From contig NC_080042.1 in NCBI RefSeq assembly GCF_012489685.1, positions 78,559,093 to 78,623,092 on the forward strand: DNA of 64,000 nt, written 5' to 3'. The DNA comes from Lotus japonicus. Its lineage: Eukaryota > Streptophyta > Magnoliopsida > Fabales > Fabaceae. Numbering within the stretch: the first letter of the stretch is position 1; every line of letters starts with the position of its first letter. The notes beneath the pieces were generated by a model. That model saw only the letters and a list, made by a program, of their open reading frames with translations. It was not told the DNA's origin and did no database searches. Positions 1-12,800 of this stretch are shown one piece after another. The translations under genes were made by a program, and so were the position numbers.

Positions 1-1889
1 TTTTATTGAAAAGGTTACATCTTAATGTCAGTGGAATTGAAGAGTTGCCTGATTCTATTGGTTCTTTATCATATTTAAGGGAACTCTCTGTTGGAGGCTG
101 TATTTCTCTTCACAAGTTGCCTGTGTCAATAGAAGCTTTAGTTTGTATTGCTGAGCTTCGGTTAGATGGGACACCAATTACCAATTTGCCAGACCAAATT
201 ATGGGCATGAAAATGCTTAAAAAGCTTGACATGGGAAATTGTAAGCACCTAACATGTCTACCACCATCAATCGGCCTCCTATCAGCTCTCACAACTTTGG
301 ACATGTACAACACTAACATCACTGAATTGCCAGAGTCAATAGGAATGTTGGAAAACCTTACCCGGTTGAGATTAGACATGTGTAGACAGCTCCATAGGCT
401 TCCAAATTCCATGGGAGGATTGAAATCTTTGCAATGGTTAATGATGAAAGGAACAGCAGTTACTCATCTACCTGATAGCTTTGGAATGCTTTCAAGCCTG
501 GTAGAACTACAAATGGAAAGAAGGCCTTATCTAAACAACATGCCTACAACAGACATAATTGCTAACGAGCAGGAGGAACCTAATTCAGAGTCAATCTTAA
601 CCTCTTTCTGCAACCTCACTATGCTGGAACACCTAAATTTTCATGGATGGAGAATAATTGGAAAAATTCCAGACGATTTTGAAAAGATATCTTCACTGGA
701 AACTTTAAGTTTAGGCCACAACAATATTTGCAAGCTTCCAGCAAGCATGACAGGCCTCTCCTATCTCAAAAAGCTTTATTTGGAAGATTGCAGGGAGCTC
801 ATGTTTCTGCCTCCTCTTCCCTCTAGCTTGGAGGAGCTTAACATTGCAAACTGCACAGCAGTAGAGTACATATCTGATATTTCAAACTTGGACAGGTTAG
901 AGGAGTTCAACCTCACAAATTGTGAAAAAGTGAAGGATATTCCAGGTCTTGAACACTTGAAGTCCTTAAGAAGGTTGTACATGAGTGGTTGCATTGGATG
1001 TTCCCTTGCTGTGAAGAGAAGATTTTCCAAGGTTAGTCATTTCTCTATCTATATATTTTCTTCCTTCCCTTTCAAAGCCTTTTGCGATATGGCCAAAATA
1101 GTTCTTATACATGGTAGAGCAGTTCTCACCCCTCATGTAGCTTTCGGAATAGAGTTAGGCCTAACTTGAATTTTTGTATTAGATTTATTATGTCCAGTTC
1201 TATAATTGTCAGAACACTTGCAAATTTTGTTTCAGGTTCTACTTAAAAAATTAGAGATTTTGATTATGCCTGGAAGCAGAGTTCCAGACTGGTTCTCAGG
1301 GGAATCAGTTGTGTTTTCAAAGCAAAGAAACCGTGAGCTTAAAGGTATTATTTGTGCTGGTGTGCTTTCTTTCAACAAAATACCAGAAGACCAAAGAGAT
1401 AAACTGCAGTTAGTGGATGTTCAAGGAAAAGTCTTCAATTTGACTGACAATGTTTACAGCACAACGTTTCGCCTTCTAGGAGTACCTAGGACAAACGAAC
1501 ACCACATCTTTTTGCGCAGATTTGGAGTTCATACTTCCTTAGTCCATCAGTTAAAAGATAAGTATACCTTACATTTGACAAAGCGAAACCCGCCTTATGT
1601 TGAGGGGCTGAAGCTGAAAGACTGTGGAGTAAATTTAGTGTTTGAAGGTGATGATGATTATGAGGGAGATGAAGAATCACTGGAAGAAGGACAATATTCT
1701 GTTTCACAAAAATTAGCTAAGTTCTTCAACACTACTGCAGAAGATAACCCTGATCCTTGTGCGGAAGATAACCCTGACCCTTGTGTAGGGGCGGAGGGAT
1801 CGGGGTGGCTCACCGGTGCCGCCACGCCCCTCATCTTTTTTACTTTCATTTGGATACTATGTATATTTTTCTTTTGGCCCCTGTGGTAA
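1..1889 (+). CDS. TIR-NBS-LRR gene, copy A: 3' part only (LRR and C-terminal exons)
   Basis: This is the 3' end of an intracellular immune receptor; the 5' part (TIR, NB-ARC, first LRR exon) lies left of the window. Two exons are visible, about 3-1031 and 1236-1889. The donor is AAG|GT at 1031/1032 and the acceptor is TTTCAG before 1236. Exon one encodes leucine-rich repeats of the plant TNL type (repeated LPDSIG..L..L..L.L) and ends CSLAVKRRFSK. Exon two encodes the post-LRR C-JID-type domain (IMPGSRVPDWFSGESV). Both match copy B at 20779-23231 on the opposite strand with the same exon junctions. The last exon is about 40 codons longer than in copy B. It carries a duplicated EDNPDPC heptad and then a hydrophobic stretch (FFTFIWILCIFFFW) before TAA 1887-1889. 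The reading frame is open, but whether the whole gene is functional cannot be judged. Confidence 0.85.
1115..1170 (+). repeat. TRIM-type LTR relic in the last intron of TNL copy A
   Basis: The stretch CAGTTCTCACCCCTCATG through GAGTTAGGCCTAACTTG resembles the 'ctcacccc..gagctagcttttggggt..agttaggcc' core of plant TRIM LTRs. The same relic lies in the matching intron of copy B, where a tRNA-Met primer-binding-site-like TGGTATCAAAG follows it. Confidence 0.45.
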
Positions 1890-1935
1890 ACTTAATATAT
1901 ATTATCATGTAACCAATATTATATAACACTATATG
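1784..1935 (+). other. Unrelated sequence replacing the 3' end of TNL copy A
   Basis: Copies A and B align up to about 1783. After that copy A has a GC-rich block (AGGGGCGGAGGGATCGGGG and GGTGCCGCCACGCCCC), then T-rich sequence absent from copy B, which instead ends in TGA. The block supplies the last roughly 30 codons of copy A. Its composition differs from the AT-rich surroundings, so a mobile-element fragment or a recombination junction is likely. Its family is not recognised. Confidence 0.5.
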
Positions 1936-2000
1936 GCACAGCGGTACGTACATGAATAACTTCCTCACTAGTCTTAGGTTTGAATCCTGTTTACACCACC
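1931..2000 (+). repeat. tRNA-derived SINE-like fragment
   Basis: TGGCACAGCGG fits an RNA polymerase III A box and, about 40 bases on, GGTTTGAATCC fits a B box with one mismatch. No tail or target duplication was found, so only a relic is claimed. Confidence 0.35.
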
Positions 2001-2510
2001 ATTTAAATTATTATTTTTTGAACTAAAAAGTGAAAAATGCTCCAAATAGGAATTGAACCTCAATTAAGTTACTTAGGTTCCTTACATTCTCGCTTTGCTA
2101 AGGCATCCTAGGCAAAGTAACAATGTATTGTGTCTCAGTCCGTTTCATCGTGTTTTTTCGCCTTTCTGTGCTGCTTAACATCGCTTTTCCATAATGTTCT
2201 TCTACACTTGTTGCTTCTTTGGTTATTGTTTCTTAGGCTAATGTAATGGGCCAAGTCTAATTGTATGTGTTACCAAGTAAGGTGATTTGGTGATTCCCGA
2301 ACAATTGAGGTGACTTTCGGTTTTTTGTATACATTTAGGAGTTTTAATTTTTTAAACTAATTTGTGAGCCATTTACAAATCACGTTCCAACCAACTGTCG
2401 CATCTCTGCCAAGTTGATCAGGGTGAACATCTTGAACATGGGCTAGGTCAAGAAACCAAACAACCATCAAGAACAGTGTTTATAAGTTTTTCCTCATGAG
2501 AATCCCGTGC

Positions 2511-2564
2511 TTGTATCACCTTTAAGAACTTTATTCCTTGTATCACCTTTAAGAACTTTATTCC
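2511..2564. repeat. Two-copy 27-bp tandem repeat
   Basis: The unit beginning TTGTATCACCTTTAAGAACT occurs at 2511 and again at 2538 with no visible mismatch. It lies in spacer. Confidence 0.8.
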
Positions 2565-2734
2565 GGTCTATGTTCCAAACATGTTCAGAAACATGAATGA
2601 ATTGAAAGTGCAGCAACGCAGGATGACCGGTCCACGATTTATCACTCTTTTCTCAGCCATTCGCAAAACCTTTATAAATATCTCACCGACAGTACAAGTA
2701 TTTAGAGGTTATCGTTTGAGATTGACTCACACTT

Positions 2735-2940
2735 GAGGGGAAGATTGTTGGAATATCAAGTAGGAGTAAGTCTCATATTGGAAGAAAATGACAGTGTTGA
2801 ATACTTTATAAGTGAGGTAACTCAAACATCAAATGTCTTAAGGTTTTGGGTGAAAAATGTGGTGCCGGATCCACTTGTTTGTTGCCCTTTATTTTACTGT
2901 GGAGATCTATGTGAGTTTTAAGCATCTCATGGCCCTACAT
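2735..2940 (+). mobile_element. Copia-like 3' LTR start preceded by a polypurine tract
   Basis: A purine run (GAGGGGAAGA, 2735-2744) is followed one base later by TGTTGGAATATCAAG (from 2746) and then AAGTCTCATATTGG. This is the usual layout at the 3' LTR of a Ty1/copia-type or TRIM element. The LTR end and any target duplication were not identified, and no internal coding domain remains upstream. Confidence 0.4.
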
Positions 2941-3104
2941 GGGTGATGGAGACATTACTTGAAACTCATCATCTGAGTGGAAGACAAGTTTTCCAAATTT
3001 CTTGGATGTCATTCGTTTGCCAGGGTGATGGAGACATTATTTGAAACTCATCCTCTGAGGGGAAGACAGGTTTTCTAAATTTCTTGGATGTCATTCGTTT
3101 GCCT
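2941..3104. repeat. Two-copy 82-bp tandem repeat
   Basis: The unit beginning GGGTGATGGAGACATTA and ending CATTCGTTTGCC is present at 2941-3022 and 3023-3104 with a few substitutions. It directly follows the LTR-like segment, so it may be a duplication within that element. Confidence 0.75.
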
Positions 3105-3844
3105 AAGCCCATACCATGTCTTATCGCTTGTTTGATGTCTTGTAAAAGGTTATCTTAATTGTCATTCGCCCCTGAAAGTTTATTTCAAGCACATTCGTCG
3201 TGAGATACAATTTTGTACTTGATTATTTAGCTGCTTTGAATTTGTGCATACTAATGTGATTTCTTTCAATGATCTCTCTCTTTTCAAAATCTGTTGCCTA
3301 TGCTTTTTTCAGATAGAAGAAGTATATCTTAATTATCCTTTGTTTCTTGTCTTATTTTTAATTTTAGTACTAACAAAAATAATACTGCCCTTGTATAATT
3401 ATCAACGAAACTAATCTTCCATTGATAATTATTTTCCCATGCATTCATTCTTCTTTTCTTTGTCTCTTTCAATATCACTCTCACACTGATCGTATTCTGA
3501 TTCCGAAATCTGACGTGGCAGATAATATTGAGCTCTTTCCACGCTCTTTCCTATCGCGTCGTTTTCAACAGTACTCGACCCCACCGCATCAAATCCAAAA
3601 TTACAATTAATCGATGAGTGGTTAAGGTAATGATTAATTTAAACTTAATGTAATGAAAGATTAGTGAGTGGTGAGCACGCACGCTCCATGTACATGCACA
3701 CCACGAACGCGAAAGGCCAAACGTGGGAACGAAGAATTTGCATTTGCAATGACGCCAAGGGTTGGATTAGAGAGAGGGAGGTTGAAATTCTGAACCCCTC
3801 TCTCTGGTTCTCACTTTTCACATTTCATTTTCAGCGGAAAACGC
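3105..3844. other. Spacer and presumed promoter/5' UTR of the flippase gene
   Basis: AT-rich spacer gives way after about 3660 to more GC-rich sequence with GA/CT-rich stretches (AGAGAGAGGGAGG near 3770, CCCTCTCTCTGG near 3797), typical of a plant housekeeping 5' UTR. No convincing TATA box was seen. Confidence 0.35.
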
Positions 3845-6800
3845 ATGACATTGGAGGAGCCTCAACCGTCATCTTCATCTTCATCTTCATCTTCATCTTC
3901 CAGAATGGACCAGAGCGTTCCTTCATCTCGAACGTTTCGACTCGGCCGAGTCCAGCCTCAAGCCCCTGGCCACCGCACCATCTTCTGCAACGATCGCCTC
4001 GCCAATCTTCCCGTCCGATTAACGGTTCGCTCTCTCACATTCCTCTCTCCTGGTTTCTATTCATTCTTCCATTTTCGAACCAGCAAAACCCTTGCAACTC
4101 TAGATAGTTTCTCCACTGCGTTTTTAATTTTCGATTTTAGTTCCTGAATCTCGAATGATTTAGTTTCTGCAACTGTTCACTAGAAATTTGTTTATCACTG
4201 GATGATTGAAGTAAGTTTACTGTTTGTTTGAAATTGAGGAATGCTATTGTGTAAGGAAATCATGGTTACTTGAGTTTAACAATTTCTCACCCTAACTATG
4301 CTGTTGATGATGCTGAATTGCTGATCAATTGTTGTATGTGAGAATCAAAGGCCATTTTATGTCTATCAAGTATGAATTAAACAAGTTCCTAGTGATCACC
4401 AACATGATTGAACAGTAATGGCATTCTGTATGAAATATTTTGCATCTTTAGTATTTCTGTGTTTTACTGAACTTATACATTGAAAGAAGATGGCCTAGCA
4501 CTGTGCTTACAAATTGTCTAAGGAGTATATACACCTAGGTTCCTTAGTATTCTGTTTGCATGATTCCAGATATTGGAATTCATATTATACATGTCACATA
4601 GCTTGATTTAAGAAGTTTGAGTTTTTGATCAATGGATGTCCTTTATGTTAGGGGAACTCAATATCGACTACAAAGTACAACGTTTTCACTTTTCTCCCAA
4701 AAGGATTGTTTGAACAGGTAACTTACTTCTAAGCTTTTTGATTCTTGAGAATTGAGAGTGTGTGAGATGCATTTAGTTTCCATATTTTTTTTAAACAATA
4801 TGACCTTTACCTGCCATTATATGAATTGTCACTGTTTGGAACCTGTATTCCTAACAAGTTTTTTCGGAGTACGCATGATAATTCTTGCAGATAACATGTT
4901 TTTTTTGTCTTTATGGTATCATATATTTGAGCACTTTACACAATTTTTTTTTTTAATTATTTAATCAATCTGGTTGGGTCTAAGTAGATATGTGTATTAA
5001 GGATACCACCCAGGTTGAGGAGTATCATTTTTATGGTGACAATTTTTTTTAAGGCATTCTATTCATTGCTGATTACATCATTAAACTAATCATTGCTCTT
5101 AAATTAGCATTCTTCCCATCAACATTGGTCTAAAATCACGGTGCTGAAGTCGAATGGTTATTTGATTTTTGCTTTGTGCTCAGAGAAAATGGTTTGTGTC
5201 TTTGTTTTCAATCACGTGTAGTTAGAGAAATACGTGCTCAAAATTATTTATTACTATTTTGTCTTTAAATTAATTTATGCCTATCTAAGGCAAATGATAA
5301 CACTGGTATGCAATTGAGTAGAGAATTAGGAAGAAACTGAAACTACTTCTGCAGAATCAAAGGATTCTAGACAGAGATTGTATTGAATTATAGAATTGGG
5401 GAAGAACAGAGAATCTAGGATTTACATGCCTGTTCCCACGAACAGCTCTGGTTCCTCAACCAGCCAAACACTCAATTCTCCAAAGATAGCTTCTAATGCA
5501 AATACAGTCCTATTTATAGGCTAACTGCTCTAACTATACTAACAGCCTGTAATAGCTGTAATTGCCAGCTGGCTTATAACTGCCTCTGGCCTAATTATTA
5601 CTAATTACATTTAAGCCCTTTTACAATATCTAATTAGCCATTTGAGCCCTTCTTTTATACACATGTTTAATAGCTGGCTTATCCTTAGACCTATCAGCAA
5701 ATCATATTTGTATATGAGCCGATGAGTTCAATTGATTGCCAACTTATCTTGCTTTTATTTTTGCAGTTCAGGAGGGTTGCTAATATCTACTTTCTTACAA
5801 TCTCAGTCTTGTCTACCACACCCATCAGGTAGCTTTTCCAGTTAGTTTGTTGTTATCAGAAAGAACCACTTTATTAAGGCATTTTATTTTAAACTTGGGC
5901 TTTCTTGATGCCAGTACAGTCTGCATCAAGGGTTTTATCATATATGTGCTTCATTTTTTGTTTTTTATTTTTTATTTTTGTTTCTAAATATTTACTTGAG
6001 TACTCTGGCTCCTTAATTATTAATTCAGCTAAAGTCATACTAAATGAAATATTCTCTATAAGAAGCCTTGCTTGATGTCATGTAAATATTGAACTTTTAG
6101 CAACTATTAAGCTTGAATTTATTTTTATCATACTTTGCACTTTGAGTTTATCATACTGTAGTTTTGAATTGTGGAAATGTGGACATATGCTGTTGGAAAT
6201 GGCCGCACTTGCAGTCGTGATGCCATTACGGGCACTTGAAAGGCCTCTACGTTGTGGCCGCAATTGCGGTTGCAGACCACAAATTAAAACCTCCCTTGTA
6301 TGATTTGTTACTTTATCCTGTTTTTCATGGACTTGCTTTATGCATTTCTTCCTTGCTTTAATTATTGTGACGATGACGATGACAATCAGTGATATGTAAC
6401 AGATATGCTGGTCACCATTCATATAAATTTTTTCAACAGTTTTTTTAATAATTTTATACCAAGCATAAGTCTAATTACTGAATCAAGAAGTGAATGTCTA
6501 ATTAGTATTTACATATTTTCTGATGTTGTAGCCCTGTCTCTCCAATAACTAATGTGCTTCCTCTATCTCTGGTGCTTCTCCTCTCTCTTATTAAGGAAGC
6601 TTTTGAGGACTGGGTGAGAACGCTATTTATTATCCTTGCACGTTCCTTTTTTTCCCTAATGTTTCCCATAAATCTTAGGGAGCCTTAGATTCAAGTTTTG
6701 TCTTTCCATTGGTTTTTCTTCGGAAATTCCAAACGAGTATCTTATAGGAGAATATTGATAGTTATAAAGTAGAAATAAACATTTTATTATGTTTACTTTA

Positions 6801-9800
6801 AAGTTTGTAAAAGATTAAACCTTTTCCTTAACAGATGCAGAGGGAGTGGCTTTGCTAGTTTGGTCATCTTTTTATTTTTCTTTCCCTTTTTTCATTTTGT
6901 GGTATCCCTTATCCTCCAAAATTTTTCATGTGATTTTATTTTGGTTATTGTTTCATATCTTAAAATTTTCTGATGGCATTCTTAATTGGATATTATCAAC
7001 CCTTTTTTTATTTAATCATGGCTGTAGTATTGTATGCCTATTCCTCTTATTGATTTACTTACCTATCTGAGAATGAGTAAAACAGAAGCGTTTTCAAAAT
7101 GACATGGCAATAAACAATGGTACGATAGATGTACTGCGAGATCGAGAATGGGTGTCTATACCCTGGAAAAAGTTGCAAGTTGGTGACCTAGTCAAGGTAA
7201 TGTGCTATATGTTGAGATTTAATTTTGACACGTACATTTGAACTGGTTCTTACAAGGGTGTCTGTAATGGTAAATTGGAAATGGATTGTAAGTTTTCAAA
7301 TCCGTTGTCAGTCTGTTTTTAACTGTAGGTTATAATTGATACTTTGGTTTGCAGATGCATTTAATCTAGGGATCTTCTGAGATTTGTTTTCTTGAGCTGC
7401 TTGTGATGGTTTAATTGTGGTCTGGTGGGTGTTTCTATTTACAATGCAGACACTTACTGTAGTGCAACTCTGGTCATTGTTGCAGGTTAAGCAGGATGAA
7501 TTCTTTCCTGCAGATCTGCTTTTCCTGGCTAGTACAAATGTTGATGGTGTCTGCTACATTGAGGTTTATTCATTAATTTCAATCTGAAAATGAGTGTTGT
7601 CTTAACATTCTCAGGGAAGTCTTTGCCATTTATTAATCCTGGGTTTTGGGTGATAGACAGCTAATTTGGACGGGGAAACCAATTTGAAGATTAGGAAAGC
7701 ATTGGAAAAGACTTGGGATTACTTTACTCCAGAGAAGGCATCTGAGTTCAAAGGTTTAGTTTTTTATTGATCGATTCTCAGCTCGTCAATGTTCTTTTTT
7801 AAGTGTGCTGTGATTTCACATCGTGCATTTATTTTTTATTCAAGTTTTAGCATTCTTGATTGCTCATCTATTTGAGCAGTTTAGTACAAGGTTCCCTTTA
7901 AATCAGTCCATAGCATGAATCGTTCGTTCATTACTATGGACTACCTATAGATTTGATTGGTTCTGCTTCCCAATTAATTTGTGTGGGATCTAGTTTGTGT
8001 ATAGGTGTACCAGTATTGTCAATTTGCTAGATTATTAGCCCTTTATGTTTAAAATATTATCATACTGTCAACTGTAATTATTATGATTGCTGATTGTTAG
8101 GTGATAATTTGGATGTAGTTAGCTACGGATTTGCTCCTAATAATCTCTTTAATTGATAACCATCACAATATAAAAAAGAGAACAGTTTGCAGCTTAGAGA
8201 AACAGTTTCTCTCAAATTCTTATTTCAACATGTTATCATTGTGGTACAACCATGTTCTCTAGAAACTCTCTCTCTTGGTGTCTGTCCTCCCATTGGCTTA
8301 GCACCATCTCCGCTGCCAAAACCCTAGTTCCCCCCTACTATTTAGTATTTATATTGACTTGTATAGTATCCTGGTTCATATTTCCTATTTTATTAGAAAC
8401 TCCTGAATTGTGATTGTCTATGCTCTGTAGAATTTTTTTAGAACTTATGTATGACTTTTCAAAAATGTTGTCTTTCCTTTTTCTTTAGGGATTTATTGCT
8501 GTGTCTGTGTAGGGCACAGTCAATATCAGCTGATAGGTGTCAACTCTAACGATTTTAGCAAAATTTGATTTATTGCTCATTTATCACTAAGTCATGACAT
8601 CTAGTTGTTTTCACTACTTGCAGGTGAAATTCAGTGTGAACAACCAAACAACTCATTATATACCTTCACTGGGAATCTTATAATTCAAAACCAAACTCTT
8701 CCTGTCAATCCAAATCAACTGTTGTTGCGAGTATATCATTTTCCTCCTCCCTTTGACATTCATAAAGTAGTCATATCTGTTGCAGTTGACATTTCTTGTG
8801 ATTTTTGTTGATTTGCTTTAAAAATCGTTTATTGCTTGTTACCATTGATAGATACTGATGTTTTGTGCTCCTTTTGATGCAACCAGACTGGTATTGACAT
8901 ATTGAAATTTCTTGCCTATTCAGGGATGCAGTCTCAGGAATACAGAATATATTGTTGGGGTTGTTATTTTTACAGGACATGAAACAAAGGTTTCTACTAT
9001 AAATTTTGCCTAGTGATAATACATAGATACCTCTTTCAATTTTCTAGTCTTTGGTCTTGCATTTAGTCCAAATATAGTTATGAAACATTCAATTGCAATA
9101 ATGCATTGATTGCTGAAATTTGTTTCAATGACATATTCCTATTCTTTGGTTGCTTTTTGATGTGATCATATTTGTCATTGAAGATTATACTGATTCTGAT
9201 AAATTAATCAGAATCAATTAACAGTTATTGCAATTTAATTAGGAATTAGTGGGGTATTCTTATATAGGAATTACTTTAACAAACAGTTTATGTTAGAAGT
9301 ATGTTTGTTTTTCAGTTTGGACCTCCAAAAGTACATTTGGGTCTTGTGTAACTTTGTGTCATTATGGTTGGCAAATTATAGAGCACATTCACCCAACCCA
9401 CCAACTTTCATCTCAACTCACCCAAATTGTCACTTCTATGTTCAGTTGGGTCCGTTAGGGGCATTAATTGTCACTTTTTAGTAATTATACAACTTAAAAG
9501 TGTGCTTAAGTTGTTGGGTGAAGATACATGAATAGGTTTATATTATACTTCTAACATGCTTCCTCACGCAACAGTCCATTGGACTTGAAGCAAGAACAAC
9601 ACACAGGCCCTTGTGCTGAAATTCAACTTTTTTTAATTAGAATAATGGAGGCAACAAGGATCGAACTCTAGACCACTTAGTTATAAAGGCTTTGATACAT
9701 GTAATGAACCAAGTACCCCAAAAGCTAAAGTGTATGTTTGGATTTCAGTTTGCAAAACAGAGTTTGCGTAAATGTGGGTTAGCAAAACATAGTTGTCAAA

Positions 9801-12800
9801 GTGGGTTGGTTATAATGTGATTTATTCAACTGCGAAGGAGATCTGGATAGTGTCAGAATCCTTCTTTGACCAAGAGAGTACATCAAAGTTGTATACTTGT
9901 GGAAGTTGGTTTAACTTAGGTTCTTCGATTAAGTTGTATGAAATTACTTTGGGCTGTATTTATTTCCCAGAAATTTTTGTTTTACTTTTTTCCCCTCTTG
10001 TTGCAAGATTTTTAACATCTGTGCTTGTTTGTGTACACTGTTTTACGTACATTTGGAATACATTGCAGGTGATGATGAATTCTATGAATGTTCCTTCCAA
10101 AAGAAGTACATTGGAGAGGAAGCTTGACAAGCTCATACTCACTCTTTTTGCAACTCTCTTTGTGATGTGTTTTATAGGAGCCATAGGCAGGTGTGTGAGT
10201 AAAAAAGTAGTTGGCTTTTTGTGGACCCCGTTGGATTGATGCTAATATTTTACGGGCTATGTAGTCCTGCACTCCTGCTTGTCTTAGTAGGAGAATGAGG
10301 CTTGTTTTATTTGCGTACTACATTGGATTTATTGACATTATTATGACTACTACTATTGTTGTCCTGAATTGTGATTGTGAATATGTTTCGGATTTCTGTA
10401 AATTGCAGTGCTATTTTTGTAAACAAGAAGTACTTTTATTTACATCTTGAATCATCAGAGGAGGGCTCAGCACAGTTTGACCCCAGAAACAGATTTTTGG
10501 TACTGCAGATTTCTTTATTGAGATGAATAGCCATCTCCTTTCTCTCATTTCCTGTTGACTTATTGCCTGTTGGTTCTGCTTACCATATTTTCAGGTTTTC
10601 CTTCTGACTATGTTTACCCTCCTCACTTTATACTCAACAATCATCCCTATTTCACTTTATGTATCGATAGAGGTTTGTGTCTCAGCCATTTACATGTCCT
10701 ATAAATTCCATCATCTTGTTGAAGGGGATATCTTATTTGTGGTTATTGTATCAGATGATCAAATTTATTCAGTCCACTCAATATATTAACAAGGACTTGC
10801 ACATGTACCATTATGAAACCAATACCCCAGCATTGGCCAGAACATCAAATCTGAATGAAGAGCTTGGGCAGGTAATTTCTTACCATATTTTGTTTTTAAC
10901 AGAAAGAAACTTGAGACAACTCGGTAGTGATGTGGGACATGCAAGGATTGCATGGAAATTTAAATTCCCACAAAGAACTCAGCCCTCCTTTCCACCCTCC
11001 TTGTGGAGCGCAGTTTCAGCATTCCTAGGGTCCACTCGGTGGGTCATTGCTGGTAAAAAACTGAATAAATCAATATAAAGAAGATTCTAAAACTGGAAGA
11101 GTGATCTTCTCAAAATTCAAAAACCAAAAGCAAAAAGTTGTCTAGTGCACTGTGACATCACTACGAAGTCAAGCACAATTTCATCCATGATCAGTAAATT
11201 TTATCTTTCTGAAATAATGAAGAAACACTCCTAAATATGGCTGACGCAACCCTTTCAAAACCTACTTTACTTAACAAAAGCCATCTGAAAACTTGATTGG
11301 TCAGAAAAGAATTATTTCCCCTGCTCTATTCAATAAAATCTGATATTCTGTTTCCTTCATTTTACTACTATCCTTCTTTGGAGAAAATTCGTCTTGAACA
11401 TCTTTCCCTGAGGGAACAAATGGTTTTGAGCATAATTAATCATGAAACTTTGTGTATTGTGTACTACAGCGGAATTTACTTGATTGGTCATAAGATTTTG
11501 AGCATAATTAATCATGAAACTTTGTGTATTGTGTACTACTACTTTAATTGCCTAATAGCATAAGATTTTACTTCTTCGTATGGAATCTTCTTACTTTTAT
11601 CCTAAGGTGTCTTCCTTTTTAGTACATTGGAGAATCAATTTCATAAAATCATATTGGTTCAAGTAGTTTTTAATATATTAATCCTGTCCTTTCCAGAATT
11701 ATCTCCTACTACATCCTGTCCTTTCCTGAATTATCTCCTACTACATTTCTAACTAAGGTGGTTAGGAATGGCTGTGCTTGATTCTTTCTGTTTTCTCTTT
11801 TTTCCTCATCCTCCACTCTTACCAATTTTTATAGATATAGTTTTCAATATAAATAAAGCTAGTAATGAAGTGGTATCTTATAAAAGGTGTTACATATATA
11901 TTTCTGAAGGATACTATTGAAATCTATCATTTTGCAAGTGCTTGTGTGCATTATTTTTGTCACTTCTGAGTTGCATTATGAAGTTTTACTTTCTGATTTG
12001 AGTAGGTGGAATACATTTTCTCTGACAAGACTGGAACTTTAACAAGAAACTTAATGGATTTCTTCAAGTGTTCAATTGGGGGAGAGATCTATGGTAATGG
12101 CGTGACCGAAATTGAGAAGGGAATAGCAGAGCGTAGTGGCATTAAAATTAAGGTAAAGCACATGTTGAATAGAAAGTAATAAAAAGATCATGCTTATAAA
12201 AGAAATGTTCTTTCTCTGCAGGAAAATGTCTCACCAAATGCAGTGCGAGAGAGGGGTTTTAATTTTGATGATGCTAGGCTTATGAGAGGAGCTTGGAGGA
12301 ATGAGCCGAATCCTGATAGCTGCAAGGTAAATCATATTTCTTGACATGAATTAGTAGCAGAGATCTATTTCTAGCTTCAATCTAGCTATGTTAGAAGGAT
12401 CTTTATCTTATTTACATCTATGTGCTTTTCTTAATGTGTTTTGTTTGTTGACACAGATCAGTTGACTATATTCTTGTTTGCTTCTCATTACAATATAAAA
12501 AGTTTTTGGTTCATGTGTATCCTTTAAACAAACAAGATTTCTCTACTGCCACCACCCATGTACAGTGACTTCAATGCAAGTTTGTATGACTCGACTGCGT
12601 ACCTAGAAATGGGCAGCTGTAGGCAGTTTTTTTTTTTATTGAATACGGGGGCCAAAGGCCCAAAAGTGTCTGTAGGCAGTTGAGATTTTAATAAATGCAT
12701 AATGTTTCATGATGCCAACATTTATGTGGCTCTATATTGTTATTTGTGTGCAATTTCAATCTCAATAAACATTGTGTATTTCCTCTGTGACTTCTTTACT

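Noticed and set aside
3664..4107. 147-codon frame overlapping flippase exon 1
   Set aside because: It lies in another phase of the 5' UTR and exon 1; the serine microsatellite and GC content keep it open. The ALA3 frame is clearly the coding one.
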